NCBI GenBank assembly: GCA_022614795.1
Contig: JAKEHX010000280.1
Coordinates: 1 to 9,279, forward strand
Source: Planctomycetaceae bacterium
GTDB lineage: Bacteria; Planctomycetota; Planctomycetia; Pirellulales; Pirellulaceae
Direction: 5' to 3'
DNA: 9,279 nt
A program made the position numbers and the translations under genes. Below, piece after piece: positions 1 through 6,685 of this stretch. The notes below the pieces were generated by a model. That model did no database searches, was not told the origin of the DNA, and saw only the letters and a program-made list of their open reading frames with translations. The first letter of the stretch is position 1. The number at the start of each line of letters is the position of its first letter.

Positions 1-427
1 CGCGCAGAATGCGATACGCCGGGTCGCTCTTCTTCAGCTTCTGCCCGCCGCCATGCGAGATCTGCATCGTCGGCTTTTGGAGCAAGAGGCTCGCCTCGGG
101 ATCGTGCGGATTGACGCGGCGGCCAAAGTCCTCGCGGATCAGAGTCAACTCGTCTAGCGCCGGATCGAAGCCCCTTAGCGACAGCCGAAAGCCTCCCTTG
201 CCGGTCGGCGAGCCGTGGCACGCACCGGCACTGCAACCCTGGCGGGAGAGTGCGGCCAGCACCCCTTCGCGAAAGGGAACGGGTTCATCGGCCCGACATG
301 GCAACGCAATCGAGCCCAGGAGATAGAGGGCCACTGAGACCAGTCCACGGCGTCGGCCGCCTGACCGAGTACTAAGTACTGAGTACTCAGTACCAAGTCG
401 ACGTTCTTTGCCGAATCCGACACTCAT
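1..427 (-). CDS. DUF1549-type planctomycete protein with cytochrome c-like CX4CH motif, N-terminal part (runs off left edge)
   Basis: Reading leftward from the ATG at 427-425 gives 142 open codons to the window edge. Residues 25-27 are RRR, followed by a hydrophobic stretch (about 29-43) and CRA/DEP, a plausible signal peptidase I site near residue 46, so the protein is probably exported. C65-S-A-G-A-C70-H71-G is a CX4CH motif, followed by SPTGKGGFRLSLRGFDP (73-89) and later NPHDPEASLLLQKPT. From family knowledge, this arrangement is the N-terminus of large planctomycete proteins with DUF1549 and DUF1553 domains, often encoded beside DUF1501 genes as here. The DUF1549 core would lie off the left edge. 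Their biochemical role is not established; covalent haem binding is suggested by the motif only. A GGGGAG-like ribosome site lies about 8-10 nt before the ATG. Residues 11-21 are encoded by a 7-bp tandem repeat, so the extreme N-terminus is poorly constrained. No other in-frame ATG precedes the signal peptide. Confidence 0.8.
   Translation of the reverse strand, partial: MSVGFGKERRLGTEYSVLSTRSGGRRRGLVSVALYLLGSIALPCRADEPVPFREGVLAALSRQGCSAGACHGSPTGKGGFRLSLRGFDPALDELTLIREDFGRRVNPHDPEASLLLQKPTMQISHGGGQKLKKSDPAYRILR
367..394. repeat. Four 7-bp tandem units (NAGTACT) containing an 18-bp perfect palindrome
   Basis: The + strand reads GAGTACT, AAGTACT, GAGTACT, CAGTACC in four consecutive heptamers. 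Within this, 376-393 (GTACTGAGTACTCAGTAC) is a perfect 18-bp palindrome. The repeat lies inside the predicted 5' coding region of the DUF1549-type gene, between its ATG and its signal peptide. One added or lost unit would shift the reading frame. Confidence 0.8.
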
Positions 428-453
428 TCACACGCTCCCCACCCGTGCCTGCC

Positions 454-474
454 CACACACCACTCACCACTCAC
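454..474. repeat. Short 7-bp tandem repeat between the DUF1501 and DUF1549-type genes
   Basis: CACACAC (454-460) is followed by two perfect copies of CACTCAC (461-467, 468-474). It occupies much of the 52-nt gap between the DUF1501 stop codon and the start of the DUF1549-type gene. It is low-complexity sequence with no recognised function. Confidence 0.5.
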
Positions 475-479
475 TCCTC

Positions 480-2591
480 CTACACCTTCACATCCTCATT
501 TCGCGGCTTGCCGGTGAATTGGAGATCGATTTGCTTCAGGCGGACGTAGGCGGCCAGCGGCCTGGCCGGCAACTCCAGCGGCACGTCGCCGGTCTTCTCC
601 ACCACGATCGCCACGCCCAGGCCCCGGCCAAACGAGAAGTTGCTGCCGGGAGTCGGATTCACGAATTCCCTGGTCAGCTCAACGGGTTCATAGCGCGGCG
701 CTGCGGCCTCGCACCAGGCGGGAGTGAAGGCCAACGCAATGTGATCCTTGCGGGCGGTCGCCTTCTTCGCGGGGTCGGTGTATTCAAACAGCAGCAGTTT
801 GCACGTGAACTGCTTGAGGAACACCCCTTCGAACCACTCGCGGTCGGTCGCCTCGCCGCAAACCTGCGCCTTGACGCGGAACGTGCCGGAAAACGGGCTG
901 CGAACTTCCTGGGCCAGAATCGCCAGTTGTCCCTTGGCAAGCTGCACGCCAGCTGCTCCGGCATGCGAAATGCCCAGGACGACCTCGCCGGATCGCTTTT
1001 GGACCACCAACCCGGGCAAATCGAGGGGAGCTGCTTTCCATCCGCGCGGGCGGGCTGGCCCATCGGCCGGCATCAGCGGCGCCGCCCCGGTAAAATCCGG
1101 ATCGAGCAGCATCGCCTTCTCGTCGAAAAACGGCACCCGCGCGGGATCGCCCGTACACTCGCAACGGTCCCGCGTCGCCGGCTCGATGCCGAGGAGTTTG
1201 TGCAGCGGCTGGCCAAGCGTCAGGCGGTGCTCGCGCCCTTCGCGGTCGGCAAACGTGCCAGTTGAAGGAATTCCCAGCAGGTGGAAGAGCGTGGCGGTGA
1301 AGTCGGGCGGCTCGACCTTGTCGGTGGCCGGATAGGCGCCGTCCTTGTCGCTGCTGCCGTGGACCTGGCCGCCGGCAATGCCCGCCCCGGCGAAGGCCGC
1401 GCAGAACACCGGCCCCCAGTGGTCGCGGCCGCCGTTGCCGTTGATTTTCGGCGTGCGGCCAAATTCGCCCACCGCGACGACCAGCGTCTCGTCCAAGAGG
1501 CCGCGCTGCGACAGGTCCTCGATCAATGCCGTGTACCCCTGGTCGAACATCGGGCAGAGCACATCTTCAACCCGCTCGGCGTTTTGAGCGTGCGTGTCCC
1601 ACAGCGGGTTATCGACCGCGTTGTCGCCCGGCTCGCGCGGCCACTGCACGTGGACCAGGCGAACACCGGACTCGATCAGCCGGCGAGCGAGCAGGACACA
1701 CTGCCCCCAGCGATTGCGGCCGTAGCGGTCGCGGAGCTTGTCGGGCTCTTTCTCGATGGCAAACGCCTCGCGGGCCTTGCCGCTGGTCAACAGGTCGAAC
1801 GCCTGCTGCTGGTAGCGGTCGAAGAGCCGCACCGCTTCGCCCCGCTCGGCGGCCGCGAAGTGCTGCTCCACTTGCCGGAGCAATTGCTGCCGCTGATTGA
1901 TCCGCAGCGGCGGCAACTCGGCCAGCCGCAGCCCTTCGACCTGGTAATTCGGAGCCGCGGGGTCGCCCACGAACCGATCGACGTCCCACTCCTGGCCTAG
2001 AATGCCGCCGGTTTGTCCCGCCGGCGTCACGTTCTCGTTGAGGCGGGCAATATCCGGCAGCCAAACCGTCGACAGCGGCGGCAGGGTGTCGCTCGGCTTG
2101 AGCCGCTTCACGAGCGAGCCGAAATAGGGCCAATCGGTGGGCTGGATCGTCCGCGAATTGGGCCCCTGATATTTGTAGCCCGTCCAGATCCAATAGCCGC
2201 TCGAATCGTGCGTGTTGTCGTTGGTCGAAAGCGAGCGGACGATCGCAAGCTTGTCCGCCATTGCGGCCGTCCGCGGCAAAAGTTCACAAAACTGAATGCC
2301 CGGCACATTGGTCGAGATCGGCTTGAACGGCCCGCGAATTTCGAGCGGGGCGTTGGGCTTGGGATCGAATGTCTCGTGCTGGGGCGGCCCGCCGGCAAGC
2401 CAGAGAAAGATGATGCTCTTGGCACGGCCGAAGGCCTTGTCGGTCGGCAGCACCCCAAGCGCGGCATTCTCGCTGGCCCTGAGCAGGCCCGGCAGCGACA
2501 AGCCCAGCACCGACAGCCCGCCGGCCCGCAACACCTCCCGGCGCGAGATGCCATCGCACAAGCGACTTGCCTGGGCCTCGAGCGAAAACAT
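480..2591 (-). CDS. DUF1501 family protein with Tat signal and C-terminal extension
   Basis: 703 aa. The N-terminus carries a twin-arginine signal (S16-R-R-E-V-L-R22, then a hydrophobic stretch to about residue 37), so export through Tat is likely. DUF1501 signatures follow in order: LWLAGGPPQHETFDPKP (63-79), HDSSGYW (128-134), VHVQW (313-317), WDTH (331-334), GEFGRTPK (375-382) and GRDHW (388-392). From family knowledge, DUF1501 belongs to the alkaline phosphatase/sulfatase superfamily and is greatly expanded in planctomycetes; substrates are unknown. The core ends near residue 470. A further 230 residues, rich in predicted beta strands, make the protein longer than usual for the family. 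The ATG is preceded by GAGG about 10 nt upstream and by an extended -10 near 2640. It is the first gene of a probable two-gene unit with the DUF1549-type gene 52 nt downstream. The long ORFs on the opposite strand here are shadows. Confidence 0.92.
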   Translation of the reverse strand: MFSLEAQASRLCDGISRREVLRAGGLSVLGLSLPGLLRASENAALGVLPTDKAFGRAKSIIFLWLAGGPPQHETFDPKPNAPLEIRGPFKPISTNVPGIQFCELLPRTAAMADKLAIVRSLSTNDNTHDSSGYWIWTGYKYQGPNSRTIQPTDWPYFGSLVKRLKPSDTLPPLSTVWLPDIARLNENVTPAGQTGGILGQEWDVDRFVGDPAAPNYQVEGLRLAELPPLRINQRQQLLRQVEQHFAAAERGEAVRLFDRYQQQAFDLLTSGKAREAFAIEKEPDKLRDRYGRNRWGQCVLLARRLIESGVRLVHVQWPREPGDNAVDNPLWDTHAQNAERVEDVLCPMFDQGYTALIEDLSQRGLLDETLVVAVGEFGRTPKINGNGGRDHWGPVFCAAFAGAGIAGGQVHGSSDKDGAYPATDKVEPPDFTATLFHLLGIPSTGTFADREGREHRLTLGQPLHKLLGIEPATRDRCECTGDPARVPFFDEKAMLLDPDFTGAAPLMPADGPARPRGWKAAPLDLPGLVVQKRSGEVVLGISHAGAAGVQLAKGQLAILAQEVRSPFSGTFRVKAQVCGEATDREWFEGVFLKQFTCKLLLFEYTDPAKKATARKDHIALAFTPAWCEAAAPRYEPVELTREFVNPTPGSNFSFGRGLGVAIVVEKTGDVPLELPARPLAAYVRLKQIDLQFTGKPRNEDVKV

Positions 2592-2639
2592 GCGCGGCGT
2601 ACCTCACAGAAGCCTTTCAGCGGGATTCCAGCCTCGCCG

Positions 2640-2648
2640 ATTGTACCA
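2640..2648 (-). promoter_or_regulatory. Candidate extended -10 promoter for the DUF1501 gene
   Basis: On the minus strand this reads TGGTACAAT, that is TG-N-TACAAT, an extended -10 pattern about 49 nt before the DUF1501 ATG. No good -35 is visible; a GATTGT with a 16-nt spacer is the closest. The call rests on pattern and position only. Confidence 0.35.
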
Positions 2649-2774
2649 CGCGCCGCGCGCAACAATCCACAGACATTGCTGGTCCGCACCGGCCTCGTGC
2701 CGCTAACCCAAAGCGCCAGCAAAGTCGATTTATCGTTTAAGCGGAGACAATGTCGCGTAGCTCACGAAACAACG

Positions 2775-2780
2775 TATAAT
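2775..2780 (+). promoter_or_regulatory. Candidate -10 box (TATAAT) for the RHH/kinase pair
   Basis: A perfect TATAAT sits 28 nt before the ATG at 2809. It overlaps the alternative upstream in-frame ATG at 2779, which argues that translation starts at 2809. No convincing -35 is visible upstream. Confidence 0.4.
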
Positions 2781-2808
2781 GACTGCAATTCGATTCGCAG
2801 GGTGGGCC

Positions 2809-3057
2809 ATGAAAACCAACGGTGTCACAAATCTTCCGCTCTGGGAGCAGTTCGAGCACGCCGCGCGCAGTCGTCGGCGAAGTCCCGAGCGTCTGCTGAC
2901 GGATTTCATGCGCGAATACCTGGAAACTTGCGAGGATGAGCGCCTCTTCAAGGAAATTTCGCGTCAGGCTCAGCGCAGCGGCTACAAAGAGTCGGATGCA
3001 GCAGCGCTGGTAAAGGAAGTAAGACAAGCGAAGAGCAAACGCCGTGGTAAGTCGTAA
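2809..3057 (+). CDS. Small ribbon-helix-helix (CopG/antitoxin-like) protein
   Basis: 82 aa, basic. The layout fits a ribbon-helix-helix fold: a short strand (TNGVTNLP, 3-10), a helix (LWEQFEHAARSRR), the helix-capping turn S-P-E-R (25-28), then a second helix LLTDFMREYLE (29-39). A charged tail ends in ESDAAALVKEVRQAKSKR, a pattern I associate with type II antitoxins. The expected role is DNA binding and autorepression, perhaps with toxin neutralisation, but no toxin gene is adjacent. I prefer the ATG at 2809 over the in-frame ATG at 2779, because the latter lies inside a TATAAT box and has no ribosome site, whereas GGGTGGG stands just before 2809. The kinase ATG follows 13 nt after the stop, so the two may be cotranscribed. 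The fold is inferred from pattern alone; it could be an uncharacterised small regulator. Confidence 0.65.
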   Translation: MKTNGVTNLPLWEQFEHAARSRRRSPERLLTDFMREYLETCEDERLFKEISRQAQRSGYKESDAAALVKEVRQAKSKRRGKS

Positions 3058-3070
3058 ACGGCGAAGCCCA

Positions 3071-4984
3071 ATGCCCCTCGAAAAGCTCGGCCCGTACAAG
3101 CTCGAAAAAATCCTCGGCCGCGGCGGCATGGGGGCGGTCTATGTCGGCTTGCACGAACAGACGGGCGAGCGGGCCGCCGTAAAGGTGCTTTCCGGGCACT
3201 TGGCCGACGACGACGCGTTTCGCGAGCGGTTCAAGATCGAGGTCGAAACGCTCAAGCGCCTGTCGCATCCGAACATCGTGCAGCTTTCGGGTTACGGCGA
3301 GGACGACGGGCATCTGTTCTATGTGATGGAGCTGGTCATCGGCAAAAGCCTCCACGATGAGCTGGCGGCCGGGCGGCGCTTCACCTGGCGCGAGGCCACA
3401 CGGATTGGAATCGCCGTGGCGGCGGCGCTCAAGCATGCCCACGATCGCGGCATCATCCACCGCGACCTCAAGCCGGCGAACCTGCTGATCGACGACCAGG
3501 ACCACGTCAAGCTCACCGACTTTGGCATCGCCAAGCTCTACGGCGGGACGAGCATGACTGCGGATGGCGGTGTGCTCGGTACGGCTGATTACATGGCCCC
3601 AGAACAGGCCGACGGGAAGCAGGTCACGGCGCGGTGCGATCTGTATGCCCTGGGCAGCGTGCTCTATGCCCTGCTCACCGGCCGGCCGCCGTTCACGGGC
3701 AAGACCGTCATGCAGGTCATCACCGCGCTCAAGAGCGAAAAGCCCGTGCCCTTGCGGCGGCTGGCCCCCGATACGCCGGACGAGCTGGAAAGCATCGTGC
3801 TTCAGCTCCTGGAAAAGGAGCCGCAAAAGCGCATCCCCACGGCTTTGGTGCTCGCCAATCGGCTCAAGGCAATGGAGCACGCCCTGTCGGTTGAAACGCG
3901 CGTCGTCCAGCCGGGCGAGACCGACGACAACGACGAATTGCGGCTCGCGCCCGACGACGCTCGAACGGACAAGACGCAGCCCTTGGGTCAGACGGCCCGT
4001 CACGCGACGAGCAAAGAGACGCGGCCCCTGCCGGCCGATCAAGCGGCGGCCAGCGGCCCAGCCGGACTGGCGCCCACGATGGTCACGGGAATCGGCAAAC
4101 CGGCGTCGTCAATGCCAAACCAGGGGACGCAGGCGACGGGAAACCGCGCGGGAATTCACAAGGCAAACACCGTTTCGGCCGACGAAGTGGTCTTGGAGCC
4201 CGAGGCTCCGCCCGACCGCAAGACGCATTTCACCGCGGTCAGCGAGGCCGAGCTTCGTCGCCGCCAGCGACCCGCCGATGCCGACGAGGCGGGGCATCGG
4301 ACCTGGATGACCGCGGGAATTCTGCTGGTCGCGGCCTTGGCGGTCCTGGGGGCGGTAGTGGTCTATGCGGCCCGTCCGCCATCGGCAGATCAGTTGTACG
4401 CCCAGATCAAGCAGGCAGCCGATGACGGCGGAGGCGAGCAGTTGGTCGGCGTCGAATCCGAAATGACGCGATTTGTCGAGTCCTTTGCGACCGATCCGCG
4501 GGCCGAAGAGGTTCAAGGCTGGCAGCAAGAACTCGCGCTGTATCGCTTGGAAAAGCGGTTCGAGCGGCGAGCCCGGCAGTCGGCCGGCGTGGCCGACCTG
4601 TTGCCGGTCGAGCGGGCCTATTTCGAGGCCCAGCAGCTTGCCGCCCGCGATCCCGAGCGGGCGCTCGCGCGTTTTCAAGCCATCCTGGCGGTCTTTGACG
4701 GCCCCGCCGACGCGGCGCAAACCAAACTTCAGCAAGCGGCCAGCAAGCAAGTGCTGGAGCTGTCCCGCAAACAGGCTGAGTCGCTCGAGCAGACAGTGAA
4801 GCGGCTCAAGAGTGAAGAGCGCCAGGCTCTGCGCCGCCAGCTCGAGCGGGCCAAACAGCTCGCCGCCAAGGACCGCCCCGCGGCGGCAAAAATCTGGCAG
4901 GGGATCGTCACGCTCTATTCCGACAAGGCGTGGGCCAAAGACCTGGTCGACGAAGCCGCGGCGAACCTGGCGGAGCAACATTGA
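3071..4984 (+). CDS. Transmembrane PknB-type serine/threonine protein kinase
   Basis: 637 aa. The kinase domain (about 8-270) is complete: glycine loop GRGGMGAV (16-23), ATP-contacting K38 (AAVKV), helix-C Glu at E57, catalytic loop HRDLKPAN (130-137, an RD kinase), metal-binding DFG (150-152), an activation loop with T160, S161, T163 and T171 as possible phosphosites, and APE (176-178). A low-complexity linker (about 273-411) leads to one membrane span (about 413-433). The outer region (about 437-637) is helical and partly coiled coil or TPR-like, with Gln/Lys/Arg-rich helices. It has no PASTA repeats, so the signal sensed is unknown. The ATG at 3071 gives the usual planctomycete start MPLEKLGPYK. 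An in-frame GTG at 3044 would overlap the upstream gene by 14 nt and add a basic VSRKRRSP-type extension, which is less likely. All catalytic residues are present, so it should be active. Confidence 0.93.
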   Translation: MPLEKLGPYKLEKILGRGGMGAVYVGLHEQTGERAAVKVLSGHLADDDAFRERFKIEVETLKRLSHPNIVQLSGYGEDDGHLFYVMELVIGKSLHDELAAGRRFTWREATRIGIAVAAALKHAHDRGIIHRDLKPANLLIDDQDHVKLTDFGIAKLYGGTSMTADGGVLGTADYMAPEQADGKQVTARCDLYALGSVLYALLTGRPPFTGKTVMQVITALKSEKPVPLRRLAPDTPDELESIVLQLLEKEPQKRIPTALVLANRLKAMEHALSVETRVVQPGETDDNDELRLAPDDARTDKTQPLGQTARHATSKETRPLPADQAAASGPAGLAPTMVTGIGKPASSMPNQGTQATGNRAGIHKANTVSADEVVLEPEAPPDRKTHFTAVSEAELRRRQRPADADEAGHRTWMTAGILLVAALAVLGAVVVYAARPPSADQLYAQIKQAADDGGGEQLVGVESEMTRFVESFATDPRAEEVQGWQQELALYRLEKRFERRARQSAGVADLLPVERAYFEAQQLAARDPERALARFQAILAVFDGPADAAQTKLQQAASKQVLELSRKQAESLEQTVKRLKSEERQALRRQLERAKQLAAKDRPAAAKIWQGIVTLYSDKAWAKDLVDEAAANLAEQH

Positions 4985-5002
4985 CGACGAAGTCAACTTA
5001 GC

Positions 5003-5035
5003 CACGGATGAAACACAGATGAAACACGGATAAAT
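5003..5035. repeat. Three-unit 11-bp tandem repeat downstream of the kinase
   Basis: CACGGATGAAA, CACAGATGAAA and CACGGATAAAT occur in direct succession, one helical turn each, 18 nt after the kinase stop. The stretch is AT-richer than its surroundings. It sits in the 114-nt gap (4985-5098) before the cyclase-family gene. The rest of that gap holds no clear terminator; a small CGTATACG palindrome lies at 5043-5050. I recall similar CACGGATGAA-type repeats as dispersed intergenic elements in several bacterial phyla, but cannot verify this here. Confidence 0.7.
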
Positions 5036-5098
5036 TCAGAGCCGTATACGTGTTCGATCCGAGCTGACCCTCACCTTCACCTCTCCGGAGAATGCGCC

Positions 5099-6148
5099 AT
5101 GACTCGTTTTCGACTTGTGCTCGCGATCGCTGGAATGCTCGCCGTCGGCTGGCTGGCCGGATCGCACTTTGCCGAGGGCCAAAATGCTCCGACCGGACCG
5201 CAGATGAAGAAGTGGAAGAAAGGGGTCGGCTGGGGCTGGGTATGGGGCAAGGACGATGAGCTGGGGGCGATGAATGAATTGACCGACGCTTCGCGGGCGG
5301 CCGCGCTACGAATGGCCCAAACGGGCAAGGTCTATGACCTGGGCATCACCTACAGTCGCCGCAGCTACAAGTGGCCAGGCCACTCGCCTGGCGAAATCAT
5401 GTCGTTCCGCTCGCCGGGGGGCGAGTCGGCGCAGAAGGAGGCGATTGCCGATTTGACGACCAACCCCAGCCGCACGCGATGGCACAGCAACGCGATGTTC
5501 ATGAGCGACAATGTGGCGACGCAGATCGACAGCTTCGGCCACATCGTCGTCGGGGAAGATTTGCACTGGTACAACGGTTATAAGGAAGCGGATTATGGCG
5601 GCGACTTCGGGATCATGAAGTGCGGCGCGGGGGGCATTCCGCCGATCATCGCGCGGGGGGTGATGCTCGACATCGCCGCGGCCCGCAAAACTGAGGAGCT
5701 GCCCGCGCACTACGCCATCACGCCGTCTGACATCGACGCTGCGATTGCCCAGCAGAAAGTGCAGCTCAGGCCGGGCGATGTCGTGCTCATCCGCACTGGC
5801 ACGTTGCGGCACTGGGGGACCGATGGCGACAACCACACCAAAGTAGGCGAGCACGACTCGGCCGGCATCACGCTGGAAACGGCGAAGTATCTGGTCGAGC
5901 AATACGGGTCGATCTTGCTCGGCAGCGACACGAGCGGCCTGGAAGTGAATCCGGCGGCAATGGGGAGCGATTCGTTCATCCCGGTGCACACTTACCTGCT
6001 GGTGCAGCAGGGGGTGCACATCGGCGAGTTCCATTACCTGGAAGACCTGGCCCGCGACAAGGTCTATGAGTTCTGTTACGTCTGCACGGTGAACAAGATC
6101 CAGGGTGCGACGGCCGGCTTTTGCCTGCGGCCGCTGGCTCTCAAGTAA
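5099..6148 (+). CDS. Exported cyclase-family (kynurenine formamidase-like) metal hydrolase
   Basis: 349 aa. Residues 1-27 form a signal peptide (basic MTRFR, then a hydrophobic core and an Ala/Gly-rich cleavage region), so the enzyme probably acts in the periplasm. The body matches the cyclase/KynB superfamily, whose characterised members hydrolyse amide or cyclic bonds with bound divalent metal. The metal-site region is N138-V-A-T141-Q-I-D144-S-F-G-H148, corresponding to the family HxGTHxDxxxH. D144 and H148 are kept, but the first and middle His positions are Asn and Gln. Further signatures are GVMLDIA (187-193), PGDVVLIRTG (225-234), LLGSDTSGLEV (273-283) and EFHYLEDL (310-317). A GGAG ribosome site is 8 nt before the ATG. 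The gene stands alone, converging on the VOC gene with a 24-nt gap. The substrate cannot be deduced, and no tryptophan-degradation genes are adjacent. Confidence 0.87.
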   Translation: MTRFRLVLAIAGMLAVGWLAGSHFAEGQNAPTGPQMKKWKKGVGWGWVWGKDDELGAMNELTDASRAAALRMAQTGKVYDLGITYSRRSYKWPGHSPGEIMSFRSPGGESAQKEAIADLTTNPSRTRWHSNAMFMSDNVATQIDSFGHIVVGEDLHWYNGYKEADYGGDFGIMKCGAGGIPPIIARGVMLDIAAARKTEELPAHYAITPSDIDAAIAQQKVQLRPGDVVLIRTGTLRHWGTDGDNHTKVGEHDSAGITLETAKYLVEQYGSILLGSDTSGLEVNPAAMGSDSFIPVHTYLLVQQGVHIGEFHYLEDLARDKVYEFCYVCTVNKIQGATAGFCLRPLALK

Positions 6149-6172
6149 AGGGAACTCACGAGCGGCCCAACT

Positions 6173-6646
6173 TCAACCTTGTTGTTTCGACTTCATGGCG
6201 GCTTGGGCCCGGCGGGCCATTTCGTCGGGCGCGATGTCCTCTTTGTGGGTCGCGATCGTCCAGACGTGGCCGAAGGGGTCGAGAAAAGTGCCCGATCGGT
6301 CGCCGTAAAACTGGTCCTGAATGGGCCGCATGACCGTCGCGCCGGCGGCGATGGCCCGGGCCCCCATCGCGTCCACGTCTTCGACATAAAGGTGCATGCT
6401 CACCGGAGTAGCGCCGGGCGAGGGCGGGCCCTTAAAGCCCATCTGGGGATGCTCGTCGGCGAGCATGACCATCGAATCGCCGATCTGAATTTCCGCATGT
6501 CCGATATTGCCCGACGGGTCGGCCATGCGGAACCGCTCCTCGGCCCCGAATGCCTTCTTGTAGAATTCAAGGGCGCGAGCCGCCCCATTGATGATCAAGT
6601 ACGGAGTGACGGTGTGATACCCTGGTGGAACGGGCTGGACAGCCAT
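6173..6646 (-). CDS. VOC family (PhnB/glyoxalase-like) protein
   Basis: 157 aa. Two beta-alpha-beta-beta-beta modules typical of the vicinal oxygen chelate fold are visible. Module 1 spans about 11-65: TVTPYLIINGAARALEFYKKAFGAEE, then HAEIQIGDSMVML (50-62). Module 2 spans about 84-134: MHLYVEDVDA, AGATVMRPIQDQFYGDRSG and FLDPFGHVWTIATH (121-134). This pattern is the PhnB-like subgroup that genomes annotate as glyoxalase/bleomycin resistance-like. Candidate metal ligands are H50 and residues near D123 in the second module, but this subgroup often lacks a demonstrated enzyme activity. The C-terminus (DEMARRAQAAMKSKQQ) is a basic helix. An AGGAA ribosome site lies 9 nt before the ATG. It is divergent from the enolase-like gene across a 105-nt region and convergent with the cyclase-family gene. 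The substrate is unknown. Confidence 0.88.
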   Translation of the reverse strand: MAVQPVPPGYHTVTPYLIINGAARALEFYKKAFGAEERFRMADPSGNIGHAEIQIGDSMVMLADEHPQMGFKGPPSPGATPVSMHLYVEDVDAMGARAIAAGATVMRPIQDQFYGDRSGTFLDPFGHVWTIATHKEDIAPDEMARRAQAAMKSKQQG

Positions 6647-6685
6647 GAGTCGGTTCCTGATGAGAGCATGATTAGGCTAGGAAAT

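Noticed and set aside
175..423. 82-codon minus-strand frame starting at GTG 423
   Set aside because: It overlaps the DUF1549-type gene in a different frame; only the frame starting at the ATG at 427 gives the signal peptide and the CSAGACHGSPTGKGGF motif.
408..2939. Series of plus-strand open frames (285, 239 and 308 codons) opposite the DUF1501 gene
   Set aside because: They carry no domain signatures and track the antisense of a gene with clear DUF1501 motifs.
3044..3070. GTG at 3044 as kinase start
   Set aside because: It would add nine mostly basic residues and overlap the upstream gene; ATG 3071 gives the start typical of planctomycete kinases. Kept only as a point of interest.
2948..4042. 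364-codon open frame on the minus strand opposite the kinase
   Set aside because: No recognisable motif; it lies across the kinase catalytic domain and the end of the RHH gene, as expected of an antisense shadow.
4985..5098. The 114-nt gap as a terminator, RNA gene or CRISPR fragment
   Set aside because: Three 11-bp units without spacers are not a CRISPR array, and no stem followed by a T-run or tRNA-like fold is seen.
6129..6167. Possible terminator hairpin GGCCGCT/AGCGGCC spanning the cyclase-family stop codon
   Set aside because: Seven base pairs with a 25-nt loop, no T-run after it, and a GC-rich background make chance pairing likely.
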